Shown: piece after piece, positions 1 to 13,429 of the stretch
Layout of the letters: every line of letters begins with the position of its first letter
Position numbering within the stretch: position 1 is the stretch's first letter
NCBI GenBank assembly: GCA_013397075.1
Contig: VWZS01003477.1
Location: forward strand, 620,001 to 684,000
Length of the DNA stretch: 64,000 bases
Origin: Rhabdornis inornatus
Taxonomy: Eukaryota > Chordata > Aves > Passeriformes > Rhabdornithidae
Direction: 5' to 3'
Notes under the pieces: model-generated
Databases searched by the model: none
Told to the model about the DNA's origin: nothing
The model's input: only the letters and a program-made list of their open reading frames with translations
Made by a program: the position numbers and the translations under genes

Positions 1-3000
1 GCTGGGTTTCTGACAGCAGGTCTTCACTTACTTTTCAGAGCAAATTTTCATTTGGGGAATCCATTCAGCCGCGTTTTCAGGCTACTGAAAGTTGATTCGA
101 AGTGGTGCCAACTCGCAGCACCGTCACGGTGACATCGACAGTCATGCTAGCATCTGAGATTATTCTTTTGACTGAAATCAAGAAAAAAATCAGACTCATG
201 TATGAAAATGAAAAAGCTTATACACAAATCCTGAAAGCAGTGGTGCTTGTGGCAAATGCCAGGGTAAATAAAACCATTATTTCATAATTTTACTAGCTAA
301 GAATTTTAAGTTGTTCCTGCATTTTTAGGGACTAATAATTCAGTGCTCAGAGCTGGCAATACAGGGACATAGAAGAGCATAGAATCTATTAATAAAAATC
401 TTCTCATGCTGCTGTGGTCCTTGGCCCCTGTTAATTTTGGTGATCTCTGAGTCAGGTTCCTAGTGCTTCATTTTGCCCAATCCAGGAAGTGCAGGAGAGT
501 CTTGGGATTTCTTGGGGTTTCCCTCAAGTTATATAGGCACAAAATCACGTGACCATTCTTTCATGATAAATTATTGCTTCTTTTACAAGAAACGCTTGCT
601 CCTACAAGCATCTTCAATACTGAGAGGGCTGAACAAAGAGGGTTTTGCTCCTTGTTAGGTCCATGAGCATGTCTGTCTTTGTTTTCCTGATTTGGGTGTA
701 AGTGATACTGTCATTCCTGACACTGAGTATTGTTTGACTGGAATTATTCTGTCTGAGCAAACATATTGACTTTGGGCTTGTGATCTTTATTTGATGTCAT
801 GTCAGAATAAGTCAATAGGAAATGGGAGTGCTTAGGATTTGTTTCATATTGAGGTTTTCCCATTTTGCTGTTTTCTACAACAACAGCCTTTATCTCTGCC
901 TCCAAATGATGGCTGCCAGTATCTTCCCTTCTGGGAGGCTGCAGACTCCTGACCAGCACCTTTGACTTCCTTGTGCATGCCCAGCATTGTTGTCCTCTCT
1001 CCTCCCTCTTGCAAGACTTCAGAAATTCATTTTTACTGTCACAGAGACCAACCCACAGAAGGTACTGCAACAAGGTTCAGCGTCCAAAATAGGAGTTTAT
1101 TTACATTCAGTCTCAAAGCAAAGTAAAAAAATGTTTTTCCATCATGCCTTTCAAAATAAGGATCTTTTTCCAATTACGTTGCTTACCTCAAGAAGCTGTG
1201 TGTGCTTTCCCACATTGTCTTAGTAATATATTCAATTAGTTTTGCATCTGAGCCACAGTCACTTCCTTCACTGTGGCTCTACATGGTATATGCTGGAGCT
1301 ACAACTTTTTGGTTGTACTTTGGTGCTCCCAGGGAAGAGAGTGAAGCTACATCTGTGCTCAGAGACCCTGACTGTTGAACAAAATTTGTTTGGCTCAAGC
1401 CCCAGAGCAGGTTTTGACAAGCTGCACAACTTGCACCTGCAAGGGTCCTTAGCTTGGAGGAGACCTCCCCAGCCAAGGATGCAAGGAGGTTTTCACAGGG
1501 CTCCTTCAGCTCTCTCCCCCTTTGTGCACAGTTATAGGGGAGTGGGTGTAACCGAGTACACACTGCCCTTCATCCCTGGCCAATGCCCCTTTCCCCTCCC
1601 ACGGGGAGCATGAGGCAGGAGTGCTGTCCCACAGGGGGACTGCAGCTGGGACGCCAGGATAGTTTTCCTCCCAAACTCCTGCCAGTGACTCCTCAGAGAG
1701 GCATCAGACATCTGAATCACTTTCTCTCCCTACTCATGGCAACAACATAACTTAATAATGATGTCCTTGCATCATACCACCCTATCATTTCCCTCTAGAT
1801 TTTTTTTAATGTTTACACCCAGCATTTAATAAAACTATAACAAAGAAGAGAAGTAAGGGAACTCTCAGATGTAAGATTTACAGCTGTTATTTAAATACAG
1901 ATTTTGCAGATTCATCAAAAAAGAAGTCATTCTTGCCACTCGGAAAGCACCTTGGCCATCACAGCTGCAGGTCACAGCAAACACAACACACAATGATAAT
2001 ACTCAGCACTGATGTTCACAGGTTATTAAATGCTGTAAATTATTCTGAAAATTTGGTTTGATCTCAGAACACACAGAATCCCTCAGCTTTGTAAACTGTG
2101 CTGCTCTCAAAGTAGATAATAGAAAGCATTACATAATTTTTCTATAATAGAATGAAGCTGAATTGAAATGTTAAACAACCATTCATTCCTAAAATAGCTA
2201 ATGATTTTAAAGCAATTCATTCTTTCTTAAGAAAAAATTACTTAGTCCCCAAACCTGTACCCACAAGCCCGTTACTCTTCTTCACAAAGTTGTTACAGAT
2301 AGAACTGCAGCAAAAGAGACAATTCCTTTATATAAGGCATTGATACCTATCTACTGAATTCACTGTGAGCAATGTAAAGCAAAATGGAACAAACTTATCC
2401 AATTTTATGAAAGTCTGGGAGAGTAGGAATGCAAAAAAAATTTGTGTTATTTTGTTTGGATCCTCTTTCTTAAGGTTTGATTAAGTTAGAAAATCCATGG
2501 GAAACTGCCTGTGAATGGCTTTCCTCATAAATAAACAAATACTAATAGTTTCCTATCAATGATGTTTGAAACACATTGTCTTTATTTATACAAGAGCTTC
2601 CTCCCATGTTTCTTCTCTGGACTGCAATGTCTCTTGCTGCCCTTGCCCACACCACTGCCTTTTCTAATGCCCTTATTACACTCAGTGCTCTTTGTGTTTA
2701 GTAGAAAAATATGCAAGATACTCAGGGCTGGCTTTCCAATTCTTGAAGAGGTGGGTATACTCCCTCTTCTGTTCTCCTGTTTGGAAGACCTGCTCTTTCT
2801 CCTCTCATCAGAGAGAGAAGGGTCCTGAGGTGGGTGCTGGGCTATGAACAGCCTGTGAGGGTGATGGTCCTGGCCACCAGTCCCTCTTAGGGACGCATGG
2901 AGAGCCTGGAGGGCACATCCAGTGGTTCTGGGGCCAGCAAGCAGGGTGAGAAGGGAGACCAAGATGGATCGGAAGAGTTGGCTAGAGTACTAAAAGGGCT

Positions 3001-6000
3001 GCATTTGCCTCTGACTTTACTTTGGATGTCAAATACATCACAAAATCCATTTCAAGAGCAGTACTAATTCAGGTAACTGATTTTTTATTTTAAGAGATAC
3101 TACCTTCTATTGACTATCTCAAGCTCTTATCAGAGATAACTAGCAGCTATCAGTTTCACATATCATTTAATACCATAAAATGTATTTCCAACCACAGCAT
3201 TCCACTTTCTCATTTGTACATATTGCTTTCCTTTTGCTGAAGTGCCATCTTATCATATGAGAAAAAAAAGACACTGCCAGTTCACCCTCTCAACACCTCT
3301 TCCTATGTGTTCCTTGAATCCAGGCTGCTGTATCTTGTTTGTCTACTCTCCTACGTAAACAAGGGTAATCTTTCCTCATAGGGGAGTGTGCCCATGACTC
3401 CTCCACAGAACACAAAGGAGTCACAGTGAAGCACTTCTTTATCCACAACAGCTCCAATCTCATACCAAATGGTGTGAGGAGCACGAAGCCAAGGTGGTTA
3501 GCTTGAACAAGCCTGTGTGTAAATAACTCTGGCAGAGGGCCCAAAGGAAGGGGAGTCCTGTTTGCCTGGTAATGAACAAATGGCTGTATTTCCTGAAGGA
3601 AAAATATTTTTCTGCTATCTTGAGATTTCCTTTAAAAAAAAAAAAAGTGATTTTCTCCACATAAAGTATTTCCAGATGCAGAACCAACATGCTGTGTGCA
3701 TCAACAACTTGATAATAACATGTCATCACTTGACCTTGGAAGAGGGTGAAAAAATGAAAAAGGCAGAATTTTCTGAAATTATGCCCTTTCATGGGAACAT
3801 TTTCTTAAAGCCCATGAATCCTGGGAAAATGTTTTTAAATAAAATTTGATTACTTTTACTCATTTTCATTTTTTTAATAGCTAATTGACTAGCTGAATAG
3901 GAAAATCTACACTGCTGACTCGAAACTCAGGCAAGGGATTATGTGCACTTTTCATGTGAGATAAATAAAGCTTGTAATTTCTATAGCCAGGTTCTCTTCG
4001 CTCGTCCCTTTTAACATCACAATCCAATTACATTTTTAAAATACTTTTAGACATTTGGAAAAAAATATTTTGCCTTGCTGACAAGTGGAACATGTTACGA
4101 AGCACTGGTTATTTCTCTTTAAAGTATTAGCTCCAACAGATTTTGTTTGATACTAGACTCAGTTCTTCCCCTCACCCTGCCCCATTTTTTATAGGAACAA
4201 CTGAAGTAAGATCCTGCCAAAAGCATGGCATGATTTAGCAACTTCTGAGTTATATATAACCCGAACTATTAAACCACTTAATTTTCTAAAAGCTCACCTA
4301 TTTATATTCCCATTAGCCCTGATAGCCTTTCACTTAGCATTCTTCTCAAATAGGCAACTCTTTTGCATCATCTTCTAATTCAAAGAAACCTCCAGTGCTT
4401 CATGCATAGAGAATTTCATGTACGGGCTGGAGACAGCAGAGGTGCAGAGCACTCTTAATAGTGAGTAGTGACAACTCGAAAACAGAGTAAAGGAGGTATC
4501 TCAAAATGGCAGGGGGCACTTTGGATAAGAAAAATGGCATTACTTAAGTTGCAGCTAGCTAGAATTTCACCATATTATCCTATCTTCATTACTCCTCTGG
4601 CACACGTTATGGGAACCTTCCTAACCACATTGGTTGCCTTCCTGGTTTTGCATCTCTGGAATCTTCCCACAAGCAAATGCCCCAAGCATCCTGCAAATAC
4701 TTTCCTCCACAACTGATTGAGAGGGAAGTGTGCCACCTACTGAAGGACCTCAGCCACCTTCTATATGTCTTGGACTTTCTTAAGTTCTTTCCCACTTCTG
4801 AACTTTCCAGGCCTTCACACTACTGATTTGAATTAGAAAATATTCTTTTGTTTATGAAAGTTTGTAAACTCAGCAACTGGAAGGCCATGAATATGGACAC
4901 GAGCAAATGTAATCCAGGCTCCATCCAGGTTCCATCTAATTCATGTGTAAGTGGCATAATTTGATAAATCTTCTGTCTGAAAGCAGGTGTGTTACTCCTA
5001 CATTGCCACTTTTTTCCAGAAGTGAGATCAATATCAAGAATTATCTCTACAAACGTAAGAAAATATTAGATTTGTAGATAATCAGTAAAACACGCAAATG
5101 AGTTGGCAGCACTGACATACATGGTATTTGCAGTTTAGGTGTAAGTTAGGCATTTTTAACAAATGAGTGAACAGCTTCACTGCGAGGCAGTAGTTGCCTC
5201 TGATGATGGGTGCACTTTGTTCAGTTAATCATTTGGTCAAACAAGCTCAAAGCAAACTTTACAAAACTCTTGTCATAACTTGCTGTTTGACACACCTGGA
5301 GAGTGTCCTTTGGTTACCTGAGTCTCACACCACTGAGTTATTAATGCACAGTAATACATAATTTTGGCTACCAAAAAAAGTTGAAACTGATGTCAGTGTT
5401 GTTTCAAGTGTCGTAATAGTGGATCATAAATAAATAATTTTAAAGACCAATTTCTTTTATTAATATCTATGAAACCACTTAGCTGAAAAATTTTCAGTGT
5501 TGAGGTTCATCAGAGCCTTTTACTTTTGAGTCGGCAATATAAATTCTGTTATGTGCATTACAGTAGATGATCAAAACTTCAATTAACAGATAATATATAC
5601 CTTTAAAGTTCTCACACTTCTGTATTGGACTAATTTGTTCCTAAGAAATATTGTTCTCAATAATTCTCAGTAAGAATGTCATCAAAACTTCTGCTGGAAT
5701 GTGAGAAATAAAATAATGTGGTTTAAAATAAAGATCTTAATGGGTTAACTGAGGATGTGTAAAATAAAAGTTTGAAGTGTTTCTACCAGTTTTGTCAGTC
5801 TTAACCAACTTGTCATACAGTACGTTAAAATCTCTGTAATACCTGAAACGGTACCATTAAAGGTTTCACATGTGTAGGACATAGAAATGAAATAAAATTC
5901 ATTGTCAGCAAGCACAAAACAGGGAGAAATCTAACTCTAGACTCACCATCATGTCTATACCTATTATCAGTTTTAAAAGTTCTGCAAGTCATTGAAGACA

Positions 6001-6560
6001 GTCTGGAAAAACTATCACTCCAGTGACCAATTATCAGGAGTAATTCAGAAACAAAAGGGATAAAAAAGTGTTACACCTGTATAGATCCAGGTGGCACACA
6101 CCAAATACTCTTCTGCTCAGGCACAATCTGAAAAATAACATGGTGCCATCCACCCCTCCCATCTAGAAAATGACGAGGTTTAGCAGATTTAAGACAGGCA
6201 AAAAAACCCCCACTCATTGAACACAGCATATTGCAAAAGTGTAGACCTGAGGCAGAAGAATGCTGTGGGGTGCCAGACTGCGAATGTCTTGAAAATAAGA
6301 TTTGCCTCATTAGCTGTGAGATAATCCATTACTGGCTATTAAAAAAATGCTCATATACATGCAGATGCTTAGGAGTCAGTCCCTAAACCACTCACTGACT
6401 AGCAGAAGTAGATGTATAACACAAAAAGTATAGAAGACAAAAAGAGGAAATTCTTTCCCTAAGTGATATAACTGGCCACACTTTGAGGACAACAAATTAC
6501 ATGAATTTCTCATCTGGCTGAAATAATGGCAGTTCTTATCTTCCTACTAATTTATGGTGG
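1..6560. other. Intergenic DNA upstream of AIG1, no gene seen
   Basis: This is AT-rich sequence with stop codons in all frames at the density expected by chance. The short reading frames, for example 126 codons on the minus strand at 2582-2962, have no recognisable domain or family signature. A locally GC-richer patch lies at about 1440-1700. In the HIVEP2-AIG1-ADAT2 order known from other amniotes this would be the HIVEP2-AIG1 intergenic interval, but no HIVEP2 coding sequence is visible. I see no RNA gene and no clear repeat family. Confidence 0.6.
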
Positions 6561-6646
6561 GTTGTTTCAGGCGTTTGCAGAAAGAGAGGCCAGTTGTGAC
6601 TTTTCCCAGTCACAACTGACCTCTCTTTCTGCAAACATCTGACAAC
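6561..6646. repeat. 86-nt near-perfect inverted repeat (long hairpin)
   Basis: The core arms are 6573-6600 and 6609-6636. They are 28 bp each with a single mismatch and an 8-nt loop (TTTTCCCA). The stem continues outward: CAG at 6568-6570 pairs with CTG at 6639-6641, and GTTGT at 6561-6565 pairs with ACAAC at 6642-6646, around a 2-nt mismatch and a 2-nt bulge. Size, small loop and bulged lower stem resemble a microRNA precursor. A foldback made by replication template switching, or a tiny MITE, would look the same. No flanking target duplication is evident. Confidence 0.8.
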
Positions 6647-6872
6647 TTTTGGGCTCCTAAAATTATTTTCAGTTTCAAAGATTATATGGAGAAGCATTCA
6701 ATGAAAATTTCAGTTCATCCTTGAATTATTTTTCTTCTTCATAATGGAAGAGACATCACAGAGCACATTATATTTTCTGCTTTAAAAGCCAAAATTCATC
6801 AAAATATCTCCAACAAATTACTGATTTGTCATAGTATAACCAAATCAAATGGCTAAAATATCAATATAAACT

Positions 6873-6915
6873 CTATTTCCTGAATGCCACAGGAAATGTG
6901 CCATTCAGGAAATAG
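6873..6915. repeat. 43-nt hairpin with 18-bp arms
   Basis: The arms 6873-6890 and 6898-6915 are complementary over 18 bp with one mismatch, around the 7-nt loop AGGAAAT. The loop repeats a motif of the arms (AGGAAAT). It lies 226 bp after the larger hairpin at 6561-6646 and is unrelated to it in sequence. The family is unknown. Confidence 0.75.
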
Positions 6916-9900
6916 AATAAATTTCCCATATTTCACGCTGTAAATGTGGAATACCTAAACTTTGTATTACCTGAGTTTTTGAGCTTGTAATATTTTTGAG
7001 CCATTGGCAGCCCAATTAGGTGTTCAGCATATGCCTTGCATTTCAGAATCCATATACCATTCATCTGGAATAAAGAGATATGAAGGGGATGTGAGTCATT
7101 AATCATATTCAGGAAACAGGTTTCTGAAAAACTAATACATGACCAGTTGCCAATAAGTAGCCATCTGCTACATATATGAAAAAAAGTATATTCTAAAGAT
7201 ACATATTTTAATGATAGTTTTAAAATGTTAAAATTGTAAACCGCAATGGAAACTGTTTCTCTAATGGAATGTCTAATATCACTTATGACCTTCTAAGGGC
7301 TGCACAATGATTCTGATCAATGGAAGCTGAGTAGTCAGCACAGTACAGACAAGTCTGAAGTGAAGCTGCTGTGTAAAGGCATAATTACTGTTAAGTGCAG
7401 GAATAAACCTAGTGATTTCAGTGATGTACTCTTGGGCTTAAAGTTAAACAAATGTTTAAGTGTCCTAGACTCCACAATCCTGCGCCCTCCATCCTTACTC
7501 CCAGACAGTAACATTTCTTGCATACCTTTAGGAGAAGATGTACAATTTGTCCCCATCTCTAGTCAACTATTAGTATGTAAGTAATGGTTTTCTTACTTTT
7601 TGAGAATTTTTGAATTTTTCAAGTGGTTCAAACAGGTGACATTCCTTGGATGCTCTTTGTTAATTTCAGTTGTAATCTCAGTATGAGTAATCACTGCTTG
7701 GGCGGGGGGGGGAAGCATCAAATTGTATTCTTGATCAATAAGGACTTTGTCAGATTGTTTAAGAAGCATTTTTACCCAAAAACTAAGACTGGAAATTGCC
7801 AGTGCAACTACAATGTTTTGGCAAGGAACTAGAATGAAGCCTGAGAAAAGTCTGTTGGTGGACACTAACATGTATAAAAAGAGATTCACTCCTGGACTTA
7901 TAGCATGGCCAGCAGTGTTCCTAGCTCAAGGTCTCTGGACTGTAGAAATTAATAAGAGCAAATTCAAAGTTCTGTGGCATCTTCACTTAAACTGGAATTA
8001 TATTTCAACAATCCAGAAACTTTTGAAACTGCAGAAAAGTTGGCAGCAACTAATTCTGTGTGCTGTGAGCAATAGGCACTCATAGTCACATAATAAATTA
8101 AAAGCAAACTTATCTGCTGCAGGTAGGTGTAAAGGTCCAGTAAATAATTTAGATGAATTTTTTTTCTTTCAAAAGATCAAAATTGCATCTTCTGTTTCTG
8201 TGCACAAACCAAAATATGGCTAAAGACAGTTGATGAATATAGGCAACAGATGTTCTGAAGTGTAATTTAACTCTGATTTTGGTCAAAAGATACAATGTAA
8301 AAAATATTTTAGCAGCCAGATACAAGGCAAAGTGCGACATCTCATGGGGGGAAAAAAATCACTGAAACCAATCTAACAGATTGGCCAGCCCTCTTCAGTG
8401 CCAGTCATCTATTATCTCCAGAGACTGATAGGTATTAGCCATTTACATTAATATAACAAGATATTGCCTACATACTCTGTACTGTTTGAGACCCCACAAC
8501 TGAAGAAGAACGTTTGTGGAATGCCCAACAAACTTGCAAGTACTGAGAAAACAGAAAGTTTCAAGTTTGGCTTCAGTGAAATTCTATTAGTGAAATTATG
8601 AATAAAATCTTCTGGTTTAAGAAATATTTGGGGCCAACAAATTAGGTAGACAGTGAACTCGTCTACAGTTTAGGATCTTTACTTACACTAGCTGACTTAC
8701 AGTGCAGTACTCACAAGCTTTTTTATACCCCTTCTCTGCCTCTCCAAGGCCACAGGACACAGGACAGCAATGAGAAATGGTGCAGAACTAGATTTTTCCT
8801 CTATACCCTAGATTCTGATAACAGAACAGGTTAGTATGGAAATCTGAATCCAAACTTATTTAAAGACATTTGGGCTTTTTAATTAGGTTCTCTTTAATTT
8901 TCTATGGGACTCATACAACAAAGGAAGACAACAAAGCTATAGCTACAGTAGTCAATGAACCAGGGCCCATCCCTGAGGGTTTGTATCTTTATTGCCCTGT
9001 ATCTTTAATGCCTTCCCAAAATAGTGTGGCACCACACACACACACCCAACCTAAGAGAACGAAAAGATGCCAACCAGCCAGTTGAGGGCTGGTTGGCAAT
9101 GTGCAGAGGGAAATGAAGTACATATTGGCAGGAAGTGAAAAAATAAAGTTATGCTGGATGGGAAGAGAAATACTGAAAAGGAAATTATCTCAATTCAGGA
9201 AGCTCTTAATAATGTGTTTAAAAATAAAGCATATGCTTCAGTATCTTCTTACCAATAGCCTGTGTGCCTCAAGTTAGGCACATATTTGAGCATCTTGCTG
9301 AACTGGGGCTCTGCAGTGAAGTTTTCACAAGCTGCTTATAGTGACCTAAGTCTTTGGTGTCAGTGAGAGATGTGAACCTCCCCCTCACAATGTCCGTGTC
9401 CCTGTTGTTCTACCATCTCTCCTCTCCTGGCATAAGTACTTGTGGGAGCTGCACTGTCAGCAGCATCAGCAATGCACCTGCAATAGGGGCTGGAGGACAA
9501 GAGGAGATGGGGAGAGGGCAAGACTGGCTTCTTCTGCACATGCAAGTGAGCTGGACATAAGCTGAAGACACTTGTCAAACTGCACTCTGTGTGTCCTCAG
9601 CCACTCCACTCCTCTTTTAGCAAGACTAAACAAAGAATTCAAGCTTATCTTGGATGGCCTGCCTGGGTCTTCACTACCTTTTACTGAAGTAGTTAAATAG
9701 GCACCAAATCTGCATGCAGAAATGTTGTAAGATACATATCCTTCTACTTGAAAGAAATTAAAAAGTATTAATTTGCATTTGCAGAACAAACATTTCTAAA
9801 AATTGTGGGTTTTTTTTTTTGGGGGGGGGGTACTGGAGAAGTGCCTGACAGATGGTTTGAGTGAGGAGGGTGCAGCACTTAAACCAATTTCCCAGTGTTC

Positions 9901-12900
9901 TGTCAGCTATTTACAGTTTCTGTTGCACACATTAATCTTTCATAATCTTTCATAAACTTCAACTTTACCTTTCAATGTGTAAGGAAGAAAATGTTCCAAT
10001 ACTGATACCACTGTATGATATGGTTTAAGTTATTGGTCTCCATCATTCAGTGTACAGTGCATAGACTAGTTCATTAGTCAGGATAAGACAATAAAATAGG
10101 TCTAACCATTTAAAACCTATTAATCTGGATAGCACCATTAGCATAAGCAATAATTTATTATTACCAAATTAAATCCATTATAAGTATCTTGAGTGTCCAA
10201 TCAGGTTAGTAATAAACTGACTAAAGCTATCTACCCAAATGAATGTACTCCGTGACAGAATGCTTTTGGGATTGCTATGCATTAATCTGACTTTTAGTGG
10301 GCTGTACTGTTATTTATAACTCTGATAAACTGACTTTCACAGCATGTAGAACAGCTAAACATTTTAGAATAGTCAGAATGGTTTCATAGGCTCTGCAATC
10401 AATATTTTTTTTCTCTCTTTAGGGGCTAAAAGGCATTTCCTACCACATCACAGTTCCATCAGTCAGATAATCCCTGATCAATATGAAACCTAACTATGTA
10501 TTTTTCTTCAGATTTCACAGGACTTATGTTAAAGAAAACAGAAATGGAGACAAAACTTAAAATACTTGAAAAAAAACAGGACGCTAAATGGATATTCCAG
10601 ATGACAAGACTAACGTGTTCTCATTGTTCCCACAGAGTTGGAGCCCTACTAGCACTGGCTGAGCACAGCACACTGGGTATGCTAGTCTGTTGGGACAGAC
10701 TAGGATTGAGGCTGTTCCTCAAAAAATACTCCAGCTATTTAGAAGTGACAGAATAAAGTCACAGATTTACTAAGCAGAATTTTAAGAAGAGAGGTGGGAG
10801 TTTTAACTATTTAACAGAAACATGTAACTTATCTTGCTAAGGACATGGGTATGTTTTTTGTCTGTGAATTTTAAATTATTTGTCTGACTATTTCAAAATC
10901 CTGCTATTTCTTCTAAATGCTACATATGCTAAATATTGTGTATATGTATATGTAATGCATGGTAAAATGTAGGGGTCAGTTAAAAGGGAACTCTAGGCTC
11001 CCACAAAGGCTTTAACAGTGGAGGCTGTCTCTATTGCAGTTACTCTTGCTGTAGCATGTGACTGCTTCTAAAACATTTATTCTTCCCAGTCTCCTGTATA
11101 AGCAAGAAAATAGACCTCTTTTAAAGATGGGAAGCTGAAGGTAAAAGATTATTACTTCACTTTGCACTGGTAGGCAAGAAAATCAGCAAGAGCAGACCTC
11201 CCTGGTGCTTTCTGTGACCTTTTTTATAGAATGGATATGTCTTCCCTTTTGGTGCGTTTCCACCACACGGTTTGATGGGCTGGTATATAGGACAGCAAGC
11301 AGAATAAAGAATTTGATTCTATTTATCAGAAGTCAGATGTCAAGCAATTTCTGTCAGCGATTTCATCCCATATATATTTTGAGATATACAGATATAAAAA
11401 AAAATTTCCCAGCGCTCTTCCTCATGCAGTAGAGCTATGCTTTCACAGGGACAAAGGTGGGATAAGCTGTTTGAATCCCATTGTTGGGAGATTTTTATCA
11501 CTGCTTTGAACTTTTGTAATGCCATTGGAAATGAATGCGGTAGGATCAGCATCAAATTTAACTGGTCCCTAGTCTCAGTCAGTACCTCACTCCATTGGTG
11601 GGATTATGGGCAATGAACCAGAAAAAATACCCAAGTTCTCAGGATATCAGGAGTCCACTGGGGTAAACTAAGTTGCAGCACTGATGGGCTGGCATTGGAA
11701 GAAGGGGACTGTGTTGCCTTCCTTTTCCTGTTGCTTCCATTTTTCTGTTATCTACCACATCTTGGTACTCAGCACAAGTTTTTTCTAGAGGCTGTTGTGA
11801 TTTTCCCCTGAAGTAAGAAAATATATGACTGGGTCTTTTCTGACAAAGTGACAGGGCAATAACTTACATACACGAATCAGATTAGTTGACAGTAAAGATA
11901 CATGGGATGTGTTATTTGAAGGACGTGAGCAGTTGTTGTTATTTTTCAGCCTGAAACAACTTTGCTCTCCTGAATGCAGAAACCTGCCAAGAAAAGTAGA
12001 GTGAACATAGCTCAGCATTATAAAGCTGACAATAAGATATGCCTAATATTTTAAGCTGGCCTCTTACTCCTTTCTCCAAGGTTCAGCCATAACAATCATT
12101 CTTCTGAAAGTCAGATTGTTTGGTGTAATTTTTCAATGTAGCATGACTAAGTTGCTTAAAAGTCTTTGAAATTCCAGAAGGAAATAACCTAATAGAATCA
12201 GAAGCAAAATCTACTGAATTTTAAATTACAGGGCATTTCCCAGGCTCAATGTTTTTCCCTCATGCATGGGTAAATAAATTTAATTTGAGGGTAAGAGATG
12301 TAGCTTTCTCCCACAAAATGGATAGACTAAACAGAAGTGAATCTTTTCCAACAGTTCTTGAGGAAACAGTTTTTGTTGGCTAAACTGAACGGGCTTGCAT
12401 TGCATTCTGATCTTTTTTGGCTATTGGTTTTCACTGCTGTCAAAGCAGTTTATGAATCTATAAAGACAGATACATGCCTACTTCGTTTACTGTTCCTCTT
12501 TTAGTCTTCTTTAAAAGCAAAAGCATATTCAGTGAGCAACTGAATTACATTATTTAAATATGCTTTATGACCTATGCAGCAAAGCTAAGTATGTTCCCTG
12601 GTTTCCTTCAGTGAGGTTTCTGTGAGAATAAGCAGGAACCCTCTAAGCTTTGGCTCACAGTGTGGTCCTGCACCTCTTCCCTCCTGAATGAAAGGGAGAA
12701 AGCTGAGGGGACAGTGAGACCACTGGCTTTCTCCTGATTTACTGCAGGCAGGATCTTCACTCATGTGACTTACTCTGAGGCTCACTCTAAGCCCAAACTC
12801 CCAGGGAAGAGCAGCTGCTCTAGAAGAAGCCAGGCTTTCAGCCAGGCATGCAGGACCACAGTGAAGGGAGAAGGAATCTAGGCTGGGACAGACACAGCCA

Positions 12901-13429
12901 GCTGGACATAAGTGTGACCTGATGGTGAGAAAACATCTTTTGCAGGAGAACTTTGCTACAACCAGACAAGGGACCTTCTGGCTCATCTGAACAGACAGAA
13001 ATTTTGCTATTGGTGCTGTAAACAGCCTTGATGTGGCATACTTTCCAGTTTATCCAGTCTATATTTTCATGAGAAGCAAAACTTTCTGTGGACAAGGAGG
13101 TTTTTGTTACCAAAGGGGAAGATAGTGTAAACTATCAATTCCCCTGGCCATGTCTAGGGACTCCTCTTAACCAAGGAAGAAAATTGTTATTAATGGGAAC
13201 CCAAATCTTTGCTTCCCAGCTTCATGCAAGTGATGAGCATGACTCATGAGGCATGAGGCAGAGAGTAGAATCAAATTTGTTCCCTCACTATCATCACATG
13301 AGCACCTTAAAGGCTAAACTATAGAGTAGTCAAATTTTCTACAGATGACAGTTTTTCCTTTGCATAAAACAAGCTGTCAGCAGCCAAGGTCTCAATAAAC
13401 CCTCAATCCTGCTTCAGAGATGAAACCTG
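6916..13429. other. Intergenic DNA, no gene seen
   Basis: This is AT-rich, apparently unique sequence. Small items visible are a G homopolymer at about 7705-7713, a short AC run near 9032-9046, a T-run followed by a G-run near 9811-9831, a tandem 10-bp duplication at 9933-9952, and the hairpin at 9068-9098 listed separately. The longest frame (133 codons, minus strand, 12585-12986) has no recognisable family features and is treated as chance. Confidence 0.55.
9068..9098. repeat. Perfect 12-bp inverted repeat
   Basis: TGCCAACCAGCC at 9068-9079 is the exact reverse complement of 9087-9098, with the 7-nt loop AGTTGAG. It is a GC-containing stem in AT-rich surroundings. No T-run follows it and no known element surrounds it. 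Confidence 0.75.

Noticed and set aside
2582..2962. 126-codon minus-strand frame
   Set aside because: No domain, no splice context and no codon signal; it is consistent with chance.
4730..4743. Minus-strand CTCF-like motif GTGCCACCTACTGA
   Set aside because: One core position mismatches, and such near matches are expected by chance in a window of this size.
12585..12986. 133-codon minus-strand frame
   Set aside because: It lacks any recognisable family signature, and another frame overlaps it.
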